A stretch of DNA of 64,000 bases from Phytophthora quininea (lineage: Eukaryota > Oomycota > Peronosporomycetes > Peronosporales > Peronosporaceae). The position numbers were made by a program, and so were the translations under genes. The DNA lies in the NCBI GenBank assembly GCA_011947345.1, contig JAAVTG010000440.1:1-64000 (forward strand), written 5' to 3'. The first letter of the stretch is position 1, and every line of letters begins with the position of its first letter. Of the stretch, positions 21,548 through 31,693 are shown piece after piece. The notes below the pieces were generated by a model that made no database searches, was not told where the DNA came from, and was given only the letters and a program-made list of their open reading frames with translations.

Positions 21548-22660
21548 TTAAAGCTGGAGAGGTACGTCGTAGCTTGGATGGTGGTTTGTTGCTGCTTGTG
21601 TCCTCACTTGTTTCGTGTAGTGTTGGTGTCGTACATGTTTGTTGCAGAGCTTAGCCTTCATTACAGGCAAGCGAGCGTCGAGTGTCTTGTTCACTTGTAT
21701 TAACTGTTCAATCAAGGCGGTTTGATGGAGAAACACAGGGTGCTTGGTAACATCGGTCGATGCTTCTTGTGAGGGCCTGATAGTTCTTTCCTCGGTGGGT
21801 TTTGGGTCACAGGTCAGGTGGGACAACCAAGCCAGCAAGTCGTTGACAGAAAAGCCTTTCTTGGCAGCACAACCCTCCAGCCGCTGGATTGCAGGGCCAT
21901 CAGCCGAAAGAGGCTTCAACGCTGGGTAGTGGCGGAGCAGGTACGTCATGAGAGTCTGGAGCACTGGTGCGCTGACGTTATACTGTGCGGTGTCAAGCCC
22001 AGACGAAGCGACGAATAGCGCTGATGCAACGGAGGCAATTTTCTGGTGCGTGTCCGAGTCGAAGGCGTCGAGCGATAACAGCAGGACTTCTGCGTTGGGC
22101 TTGCGGTTGCTCAAGACGCGAGCAATCTTGTGGTCTTCTGCTAGAGTTTTGAAGACATACGCGAAGGCCTTGTTCGTCACTGTCATGTTCCACGCGCCTC
22201 GGTCGAAGATTCATTGCACGCACAGTTCGTCCCCGTTGGTATGCTGAGCTCCTCCACGACGGAAGGAGTGCGACTTCACGCGTTCCGTGACACCGGCCTT
22301 CTCTACGACTCTTCCCAAGACTCTGATGACGTAGCCATGGATTCCGGGGCGTCGTCGGCAAGTTTCTACCCATCTGCAGCATCTTCAAGCCGTGGAAGCA
22401 GTTGAATACAGGTGGATGACCCCATCTTGAGCGACTTCTTGGTGCGTGCTAGCACCTTGTTGACGAAGGCTTCAGACTCTCTCTTTATGCAGTAACGCTT
22501 CAGCACTTGGCCCGTTTTGAGCAGCGCCTTGTCCGTAGCTTGGCGGACCTGAGGGCACTGGTCAAGCAGCCAGTTCTTGGCCTGTCGATATTACCGCATG
22601 ACGGAGTGCCTGGCCAAGATCTGACCCTTGCGTCACTCCTTAAAGGCCAGGAACAAGCCA
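21548..22660 (-). pseudogene. Unrecognised protein gene, frameshifted
   Basis: The 3' part (22,186-21,548) is a clean 212-codon frame beginning MTVTNKAFAYVFKTLAED; it is leucine-rich and helical in character with no low complexity. Upstream on the same strand, protein-like sequence continues in another frame (about 22,620-22,390: QAKNWLLDQCPQVRQATDK, LARTKKSLKMGSSTC) with interrupting stops and an acidic Ser-rich linker. I do not recognise a domain. It abuts the 5'-truncated edge of Helitron 2, which is on the other strand, so it may be a captured or interrupted host gene, or an uncharacterised transposon protein. Confidence 0.35.
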
Positions 22661-22794
22661 AACTTGTCCACTACCACTTCCAGCACAAACGGGCACTTTC
22701 GCGTGTCATGCACACGGCGAGGTACTCTCAGGTGACACCTTCATCCGCTAGGAGCTTCTCGAACGAGCGCGCTGCGCTATCGCGTGTACGCTTC

Positions 22795-24685
22795 GTGCTA
22801 GTCGGTGTGAGGTCGCGCACTTATTTCCATTCGGCCGCGGCCACCCTGGTGAACCTCGCAAAATTCCTGTCTCTCCGAAAGAATGTGTAAGACATTACAC
22901 GATGTTGTCCGGCCGTCAGTTTGCTGAGGATGAACTATTCGCGCTGAGCTCATTTGATCGCATTTCCATGATGAACATGTATACCCAAAACGCAATAAGA
23001 TGTCAGCATTTTCCAAATGTGTACGAAGGGTTTGAGTCAATTGGCTCAGAAGAGCTGAAGCAAGCCTTACTCGAGAATGAGCAGCGCAGACAAGGACTCG
23101 CTTGCTTACAAATTCCTGAAGTCTGTCGAAATTGCATCTCCAGCAGTGTGGGGAGCAATGCCGAACGCGCTAAGTGTAGACAGAAAGCGTTCGCCTATCA
23201 AATGCGTTTTGGGCAGCCGTCACTCTTCCTGACGCTGACACCGAACACCGATAACTCACTCACGGTATCTCCCTACGCTGAAGTTTCGTCGGTCTCGTCA
23301 CTTTTTGATATTTTGGACGCCGAGATGCCCACAAAGGCCAGTTTACGTGAAGCAAGTTCGGGGAACGATTGTGCAGCAACTCGTTTGTTCATGCGCAATC
23401 TCGATGCTTTTATTGAGCACGTATTAGGGATTAACCCGACGAGCCATGAGCAGATGCCGTTCCGTGGGTTGGTTGATGATGCTGAGGCGTATTTCGGCAT
23501 AGTGAAAACGCAGGGAAGGGGAACACTTCATCTTCATATATTGGTGTATTCCGTCTTGCACGATTGAGCTGGAAAACGTTTTGAATGACCCTCGTGGCCA
23601 AGAATTTAGAGAGCGCGTTGAAACCTACGTGGAGAGCATCGTGTCAAACAGTCTTCCACTCCCTGTCGAACAGTACTCTTGCACTAAGTGTGGGGCCCCG
23701 TATTCGCAGTTAGTTGGTTTGGAAATCCCGCAGCGCGCTCGGCAGAATCCACGAAGCGGGATATTCAGCTCTCGAATGCGCAGCTCTGTTGTATAGTCTT
23801 TGCTTATGCAATGTGGAGCTTGTAGCACTAAATTCAGCTCGCAAAATGTACTCAGAAATGTTCTTCTCCAAAGCCGACCGCTTCTCCGTGGGGACGAGCA
23901 CTTACAGCTATCGAAATTAATGAAACTGCGAGACAAGAAATGGTGTCTAGAAACACCTATTCTCAGGCTGTTGATGTTATTGCTGAGCGAGAGAGACCAC
24001 AGCTTTCTACGAGAGACAATTGCAAACTTCTTTGGAGGAATTTGGACTGTTGTCTACATCGGAAACGGACAACTTGACTACAGCTAACGATTTTCAAATT
24101 TCTACACGTGCAAGTGACGAAGACCCTTTCCAAAACGACGAATTGACGCGACTAATTGAGGCACTACCGCCTATGCTATCAGACTGTCGAATGGGACGTC
24201 GTGGGATGGACTACATGGTATCGGTGCTGGTAGTTTTACTAAATCAGCATTGGTGGACTCACACAAGCAGCTGTTTCAAAGTGCCGAAGATCACCGTGAA
24301 TGACTCCTACCGTCGGTATCTTTTTCCTCGTGATCGTGTTGACCAGACTTCGTTTGATTCATGTGGAGTCACGCTTCAGAGGAAAGTAGCCCAGGAGTTC
24401 ATTAACGGGTTCAACTACCAGATCCTGGCTGCATTCAAGTGCAACCACGACATCCAGTTCTTGCTGGGCGGGAAGGATGCATCAGAGCGAATACCCTATT
24501 GTACCAAGTATCAAAACAGCAAAATCGACTAGACTCTGTTGTTGTTATGGCATTGGCGGCTTTCTATCGGCGACAGGAACGTGAAATACAAGCTGAAGGG
24601 GACAACAAACCACAATCCACAGAATGGCTGGCGAAGGCAAGACAACGTGTGGCGTCCATGGTGTATGTGGCGGAACTCTGGTGAT
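22795..24685 (+). mobile_element. Helitron 2, Rep part only (decayed)
   Basis: The segment starts inside the protein at HLFPFGRGHPGEPRKIPV (about 22,818) and runs through the Helitron_like_N domain (LSGRQFAEDELFALSSFDR), the Rep motif GQPSLFLTLTPNTDN (about 23,210-23,250) and the HUH motif RGTLHLHILV (about 23,518-23,547). It then has a Cys-pair linker (CTKCGAPY) and the region before the Rep tyrosines (NDIQ-like HDIQFLLGGKDASERI). Frameshifts and stops occur near 23,567, 23,796 and 24,532. It ends abruptly at RVASMVY (about 24,670), so the helicase is absent. It belongs to the same family as the elements at 26.2-29.9 and 31.7-37.6 kb. Confidence 0.85.
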
Positions 24686-26237
24686 GTTTTCCGTCCAGGG
24701 GTGGTTGTTGCACAGCGCGAGCTGTGGCAACGTGGCCAGGGTCTTGGTGAACCGAGATCAGTTGTGAACGCCTTCAGCGGCGGTTCTTGGAACTGCCGTC
24801 GAAGGATTGGCGTGTGCACCTCGTGAATCCCTATAGGTTCGACCCTTGGATTCCGCGTTTAATCTACCGGATGGCCTTTCACAGTCAAAGACACAAAAGA
24901 GTGTTAGATGGATTAGTTTGCCCACAATTCGTTCCCCTGCAGCCCACTTTTCTTGGGCGGCAGTTGAAGAGACGGGGTTCTTGGACTGCAGGTTCAAGAA
25001 GAACTAGCAACCACAGATAATCAATATACAGAGAGATCCTTATGCAAATATACAGCCGACACTTATTCTTATAGACCCTTGGTCGGGGGTCTCACACCAG
25101 GTTCAATCCAACGCCCAAGACACCTGGAAAGTCTTGGACTTGGTTCAGCGAACGCGCACCACCTTCAATCGAAGGAACACACAGATCAGTCAATACAAAT
25201 CCCAATACAAAACGTTGTAAGACGCAGTCTCAAAGCAAACTCAAGCGGCGACTGCTATCCAGCCGCTTGAGCGTAGTTTTAATATGAAATGGGTTGGCCT
25301 GCAAGACAGACGCCCAACTAGTAAACGAAATGGTCAGGGCGCCTAGACTCCCCTCCCAATTGGACTTAACAAACAGATGGGGACCAGCAGGTCACCTAGC
25401 ACTAACACGCAAAGAACACCGACTGGCGCTTGTGCAGTACAGGGCAAAAAGAACTCTCTGATTGATATCTCTTATAGCTAGTAGATCTGCAGATCTTCCG
25501 CAGATCTTGGGTGCAGTCATTAGGGTACGAATTAGTCTTGATCTTAGTATGCTTGACTTGATGACGGCCACTTATCGTGGGTTCGTCGCTCTTCAAATCA
25601 TCTGTGGCGTAAACATTCTGGGTACAAACCACTGGGTCCATGGTGAATGCGAATTCTCGCTAAATGCCAGAATCCACGTCCAAGAGAAAATCTCCATCGA
25701 AGAAATGGCCGCCCAAGAAATATACCCTTGGAATGTTCATCCAAGAACTTCTTGGGTCTTGGGCGGCAGCCGTGCTTCTTGGGTCACTTGGGCAGCTTGG
25801 GGATTTACAGGTCCTTGCCTCACACATCGTGAGGTTAGCCAAGGCGAGACGGGTTGCACACAGGAATACCTTTCACTGTGGCAATTTATACCTTGGTTCT
25901 TGGCAACTCGTTTAGGGACGAGGGGTCACCAGGACGTAACATGCACTCACGCTCAAGGCAATGTGCCCTTGGGCGTACATTCCAAGAGCGGAGATCCCTT
26001 CAACGTGCATTCCAAGGACACGCCATTTCTTGGGCGTGGCTTTCAAGAACACATTTTCTTGGGCGCACTTCCTGGTCTTGAGGGCCCATCCTTGGTAGGA
26101 CAGCACACACCCGCCTTCTCCCAAGCGACACGTTTTATCGCACACTTCTTCATCTCTTGAACGTAATATCCAACACTAGCTCCATAGTAAACTCCTTATG
26201 TAAACTCTCCACAGCTCAATCCATAGAAAAACACAAT
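24686..26237. repeat. LTR-like segment saturated with CTTGGG/CCAAGAA motifs
   Basis: From about 24,950 to 26,130 the words CTTGGG, CCAAGAA, CCTTGG and TTCTTGG recur dozens of times in both orientations. The core near 25,285-25,345 matches the LTR-like block at 19,175-19,235. The segment lies exactly between the broken ends of Helitron 2 (plus) and Helitron 3 (minus). No gag/pol reading frame is present. The open frame at 25,462-26,160 (plus) is made largely of the repeated word and is probably not a gene. Confidence 0.45.
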
Positions 26238-29200
26238 TCACATCTTCACAGCCGCCAGCGGCCCAGCCACCTCCTGTCGGTTAGTCATGGCGTAGACCAT
26301 TGATGCCACACGTTTCCTCGCCTTGGCAACTCCGTCGACGACCTGCGCTTGGGAGGCACTTTCGTCGTGGGCTTCTCGCTCCTGCCGTCGCTGAAACGAG
26401 GCCAGGGCCATCACTACTACCAAGTCCAGATGTTTTTGCTGCTTCGTCACGTACTTTGTGCAGTAGTGTATCCGATCCGCAATATCTCTTCCGCCAAACA
26501 GAACTTGTATATCGTGGTTGCACTTGAACGTGGCCATCATCTCGTAGTCAAACCCATTAACAAACTCGTGCGCCAGCTTTCGCTCGAGCATAATACCAGC
26601 TAAATCAAACGACGTCTCCGGCGTACGGATGCGAGGAATAGATATCTGCAATAGGAGTCATTCACCGCAGATTTTGACGTTTTGAAGCAGCTACTCGTGT
26701 GGGTCCACCAGTGCTGGTTTAGCAAAACCACCAATGCGGAAATCATATAATCCATGCCTTCGCGCCTCATCCGGCGGTCAGCCGGCATTGGCGGCATTGG
26801 CGGCAACGCTTCCATGTGGCGCGTCAGACCGTCGTTTTGATAAGGATCATCGTCACTGGAGCAGGTTACCATCTAATACGCGTTCGCGTTCTCTAAGACC
26901 TCTCTCTCTCTATTGCGGCCGAGAAGCACTGCTGCTCATTGGACCGCTCCCTCAGCTCCTGCTGAACGCTTTCACGCTCATAGACAATGGCATCAGCCTG
27001 GCCCTTTGTATCACGACAGATTGATTCCTGACGCTCTTCGTCGTCCATCTCCGCCGGCGTGAGCTCGTTTCGCCATGGCGGCCAGTGATCCGGTCGGTTC
27101 TGGAGTAGAACGCTTCGCAATATGTGCTGCGAGCTAAGGTTTGTGTTACAAGCGCTGCACTGCAGCAGAGCGGGTTCTTTCACTGAGCGGTGCGCCTTGG
27201 AATGATACAGCCCGCGCCGTGGGTTCTGGTGAGCGCGCGCGGGTATGTCCAGCCCAACAAGATGGGCGTGCGGGGCGTCGCAGTGTGAGCACGAGAGTCG
27301 TTCAACAGAAAGCGGCAGGCTGTTAGAAACGATGCCCCGCACGTAGGACTCTACGGTTTCCTTGAATTGCTCTCTGCCAGGTCCACGCAGTAGGGATTCC
27401 AACTCGACTGTTCTCGACGGAGCGCCGCCTAGCCAAATCAACATGTGTATGTGCAACGTTCCCCTTCCATGTGTCTCGACCATGCCAAAGTACGCCCTTA
27501 CATCCCCGATCAAATCCGAGAAGGAGGTTCTCTGCTTTGTTGTCGGGTCGATCCCTAGCACATGCCTTATGAACACGTCCACACTTCGCATGAATAGACG
27601 CGCCGATGCACAGTCATTCCCGAGACTGGCCTCGCGTAGTTGGGCCTTCGATGGCATACTGGCGTCCGAGATGTCGAAGAGCGAAGCAATGGATGTGATT
27701 CCGGCGTAGTGGGCCATGACGAGAGAATTGTCGGTTTTGGGCGTGAGGGTGATAAAAAGAGATGGCTGTCCGAACCGTGTTTGGTAGGCGAATGCTTTTT
27801 GTCTGCACTTGGCACGCTCTGCGTTGCTACCCAAACGGCGGCAGACGCGATCTCCACCGTTTTCAAGAATTTGTGCGCCACAGAGTTCTGTTCCGTGCGA
27901 CCTGACCGCCTTCCCCAGTTCGGCTGGCCCTATGGACTCAAACCTGCTGGAAACGCCAGGGAACCGCAGGCAACGTATGGAAGTTTGTGTGTACATGTTT
28001 TTCATCGATATGCGGTCGAACGAAACCAGTGTAAAGAGCTCGTCTTCAGCGAACCGCCGCGTCGACAGCGTCGTGTAATGTTTCACGCACTCTTGAAGCG
28101 AGACCGTAACTTGCCGCGGCTCTCCTGGGTGGGCGCGCCCAAACGGAAACAGGTGGGGAACATTCTCGCCAACAAGTCGCCAGAGGCATCTCCAGATATT
28201 TTATTCGAGCGCTTGGCCAGAAATTCTCGGGTGTCGTTTTGGCGTGATGCTAGCGAGTGCTCGCGCGAAAGCAGCTCCTTTGCAGCATCCGATAACCCGA
28301 TCCGGCGCTCCACAACGCTTACCTCATCACAAGAATTCTCCGCCTGCCAAACGTCCGAATGGCCCCGGATGTCTTCGAGATCTTCGCGCACGCTGTCGTC
28401 GATGGCTCGGCCTTCATCTTGTGTGCGCTCCAAAATAAGGTGTTCAAACAGCTCTGTATCGATCCCGTCGACCCAGACACCGTCGTTCCGAACAACGTCG
28501 CTGTAGAGACAATTGTTGCGCTTGTAAAAGTTGAATACGTCTTGCAGCTTCCGCGTTCGAATCTGGTGCATTTTCTTAACCTTCTCAACCTGTTCGTTTG
28601 AGAAATCGCCGACCATCGCAACTCAGAATGCATCGGTACTTGAAATCGACCTCGGTAGCAGCAACACGGGAGGTGAGGGTGTGCAATCAAACGCTATACA
28701 ATGCGACCGAATACAGCGATGCCGCCCGCCTCTCATCACACGAGTCATTGCGGCGACCGTGACCAGCTGCGTCATCATTCTCTCCGGCAACGTCAGGGAC
28801 TGCAGGTCGTCCGGCAAGCCCCCAACGAAAACCCTGTTCGCAATAGCAAACTTCGGGATGCGCCCGCGCTCTATTTCTTTCAAGCAGGTTTTGCACACAG
28901 TAAACCAGACCGTCAAGTGCCCTCCTTCACCGGCGTAACAGCGGAAGCTTTTCGGCGCAACTATAACATCGCGCAGGAAGGTCACACATGCTGGAGCTCT
29001 GTACCAATCTAGAAGAGCGCGAGGTAGAGTCCTGTCCAATTCTTCCAAACTACGCCTTATCTTGTTCATGAACATTCAGTCGGAGGCTTCTTTCCGTTCC
29101 GCCTCGCATCGAAGCACCAGTGCGTCGCACGCGACGCAGACACACTCATCAAGACACTCCGGCCCTAGCGCCTTTTGTAGTCTTTCGAGAGCCTTCGCGC

Positions 29201-29865
29201 GGTCGGAGTCGCTGACAGGCTGCAGGCTGGAGGTCGTAATTCCCGCGTTAGGTTGCGTTTGCAGGCGCTCCCGATAGCAGCGTTGGCGAGTCCGGTGCGT
29301 TTTCGGGTGGTGAATCGGATTGCCGGTGTCTCTAATGCGGGCTGCACGGGCAAGTCTTCGGGCTGCGCGCGTACGCCGACATCTCACCATTTTCATGGCC
29401 AAAGCAGCAGTTGCACGAATGTCAATGTCATCGCTCACTTGTCTGCCACTGTGGGAAGCGTTGTCGATAATAGCAGCCTCAGCGCCGGTAGATTGTGCAC
29501 CACGTGATCCGATGACATTCTCTCTTTATAGGCAGCTTCGAGGCGCCGAAGAAGACCTTCACTGTCGGACTCGTCATCTACGTCAGGGTTCGCTCGGGCG
29601 GATGCTGCTTCATGGCGCATGGTGCTGCTGCGTTGCACGGCCGCCATCGCTGAGGCTGCAATAGCACGCACGTCCAACTCGTCGCCAGGATCGAACCTCC
29701 TCGAAAAACCACTCTCTGGGAACGAGTTGCCATGAAGCGCTCTCTCCAGCTCGTAGGCAGTATCAAGATGCCGCAACAAGTCCTCGCTACCTGAGGCGTC
29801 GTTAGCACATCATCTGTGGCCTCGTTGTGGGCTTGTTCAACAGCGCCACGGTGGCTACGTGCCAT
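26238..29865 (-). mobile_element. Helitron 3, N-terminal and Rep part (decayed)
   Basis: On the minus strand, from the Met at 29,865: an acidic N-terminus with an internal repeat (SEDLLRHLDTAYE, then SEGLLRRLEAAYK), a Cys motif CVCVACDALVLRC (about 29,100-29,140), then a DUF6570-like domain (29,075-28,623, RGRIPKFAIANRVFVGGLP ... MTRVMRGGRHRCIRSH). Next come the Helitron_like_N and Rep region (28,086-26,893) with GQPSLFITLTPKTDN and the HUH motif RGTLHIHMLIW (about 27,435-27,468), then NHDIQVLFGGRDIADRIHYC (about 26,530-26,470). It stops after RVASMVYAMTNRQEVAGPLAA at 26,238, without a helicase. At least four frame changes. Confidence 0.85.
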
Positions 29866-31693
29866 CGTTGTCGAGGCGGCAGTACGGCGACCTTGGCCAC
29901 CCCACTCGATACGTTTTTCGGACGCTTTGCGTTCCCATGGCCAGCAGTCTCCCCACCCGTGTTCACTTCTTACGCCCGCGCCCGCCTTGGCAACGGTCAC
30001 TTGCCTCGTCGTCACAAGGAGATCCAGATCCACAGGAAACGCCGACCCCGTGAGAGACTCCAGCTCCACAAGCAGCTCCAGCGCCGCGAGAAATGCCAGC
30101 TTCACAAGAAACGCCAGCTCCATAAGAAACACCAGCCGCTGCACAAGAAACTCCATTTCCACGAAAAACATCGCCTCCCCGACCATTCCTGTCCGCGGGT
30201 GTCGTCAAATCCACAAATGAGGCTGCGGCCTATGGAAACTCAGTTGAGCTTGATGGCCCAGTGACCCTAGAACAGGGACATGAGGACACTTTAACATGGT
30301 ACAGCGTACCGTGCCGGGGAAGCGCGTTGGCGCCTGCCTCGCAGTGGTGGCGGCCGCGGTGGTGGTGGCGGAAGCAGTGACCGCGCAGCAGTAGCAGCAG
30401 CAGGCGTATAAGTTACTAGGAAGCACCATCGTTTTCGTAGCACTTTATGTTAAAAATTTAAAAAAAAGTTTGCAATGTATAGCTGTATGAACGTACCGCA
30501 TTAGCGTATCGTGGCTAGCGCACATGCATGAGCAGGCGGATCGATCGGTCGCAGGGTCGAGCAGGGGCACGAGCAGCAGGGGTGCGAGCAGGAGCGGGAG
30601 GGCGCTCCGGTGACGCCTCTGATTATTGTCGAATCATGTTTTTTTTTCTTAAATATTCGCCCTGTGACGCGTGTAGAATGGCACCATCGTTTGAGGCCGC
30701 TTAGTAAAAAGATACCGACGGAAATTCGGTATTTTGGCCCTGTGCTGTACTGTATCCATGCTCTTGCCAAGGACAACCGTGTCGCGCTTGTATAGTATAG
30801 TTCACAGTTCGTAGAACTGTGTATTATGTAGTTGATTGGTGTCACGATGGGTACAAAATACCGGTATTTTTATTACACATGTATTACACAAACATAGCAG
30901 TGGCCTCGATATCGATATATCTATTCTATACCATGAGCGGTCGCACCGGTAGCGTGACGCCAGAGCGGTCGGCCTCGCGGCGTGGCGGATATCAACTGCG
31001 GCGCGCGTTACCCGAGGTGCTGCGCCGCCATCGCACTCTCAGCCTCAGCCTGCTGTTCCGTCGACGCTTCTGGTCCACGCTCTGCAGGCCTGGGCGCCGT
31101 ATTGGGCCACGGTGGCCGCAGCTGACAGACGACCTTCACTGCGATCCTACTGAAGACCGAGGCATTGTCAGCGCCATCGCCGGCGTGAAACACACCCAAC
31201 TGTCAGGAGAAGCCAAGCTATGCAGGTGCCCCAGCGGACCGCGAAGGTGAGCCATTTGCAGCAGCACTTGCGCTACCGAGGCGATAACGAGGATGGGCTG
31301 TCTCCTTTTTTTTAATAGGGGACACCAGGCGAGATGAGCCGTCGCTGCTGCTGTCGGGCTCCAGGCCGCGTGGTGTGGTCATTTCAGAATTTGCAGCCTC
31401 ACTGGTACGTCGATGATGGGCGGCAAGAAACGAGAGCGGGCGGATGCTGACGTGACTGCGATCTTTGTAGCACCCTGGCGCGGACCGCAAGTAGGCGCTC
31501 GATCGCTGGAATCAGGATCGCTGCAGTGCGCGTCGAGATAACGCCGACATCGCCGTCCCATGTGAGTGCGGAGTGCAGTCAAGGCGACAGGCCACTGCCA
31601 GACAACAGGACATCCCCTCAACTTTTCTGGCCGTTGTGGAGCAACTTTGTCGAACAGCTCAAACGTGAATCGCCAGCTCGCGAGCTTCAAAAT
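29866..31693. other. Region between Helitrons 3 and 4; minisatellite and GC-rich repeats, no recognised gene
   Basis: 30,014-30,180 is a degenerate minisatellite. GC-rich GAGCAG/GGTGG repeats lie at 30,340-30,400 and 30,550-30,610. The word (T)8AATAGGGGACA at 31,306-31,325 recurs at 43,664-43,683. A plus-strand frame at 30,930-31,250 (MSGRTGSVTPERSASRRGG) is open but Arg-rich and not recognised. Confidence 0.4.
30014..30180. repeat. Degenerate minisatellite, coding-like on both strands
   Basis: Units of about 15-18 bp built on CACAAGAAACGCCAGCT repeat around ten times with drift. In one plus frame they read as Leu-His-Lys-Lys-x-Gln repeats, and on the minus strand as Gly-Val-Ser-x-Gly-Ala repeats. 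Open frames here arise from the repeat itself. Confidence 0.6.

Noticed and set aside
25462..26160. Plus-strand 232-codon frame in the LTR-like block
   Set aside because: The translation is built from the repeated CTTGGG word; open because of composition, not because of coding.
29578..30186. Minus-strand 202-codon hydrophobic frame
   Set aside because: The hydrophobic repeats arise from the minisatellite at 30,014-30,180; the downstream part overlaps Helitron 3 in another frame.
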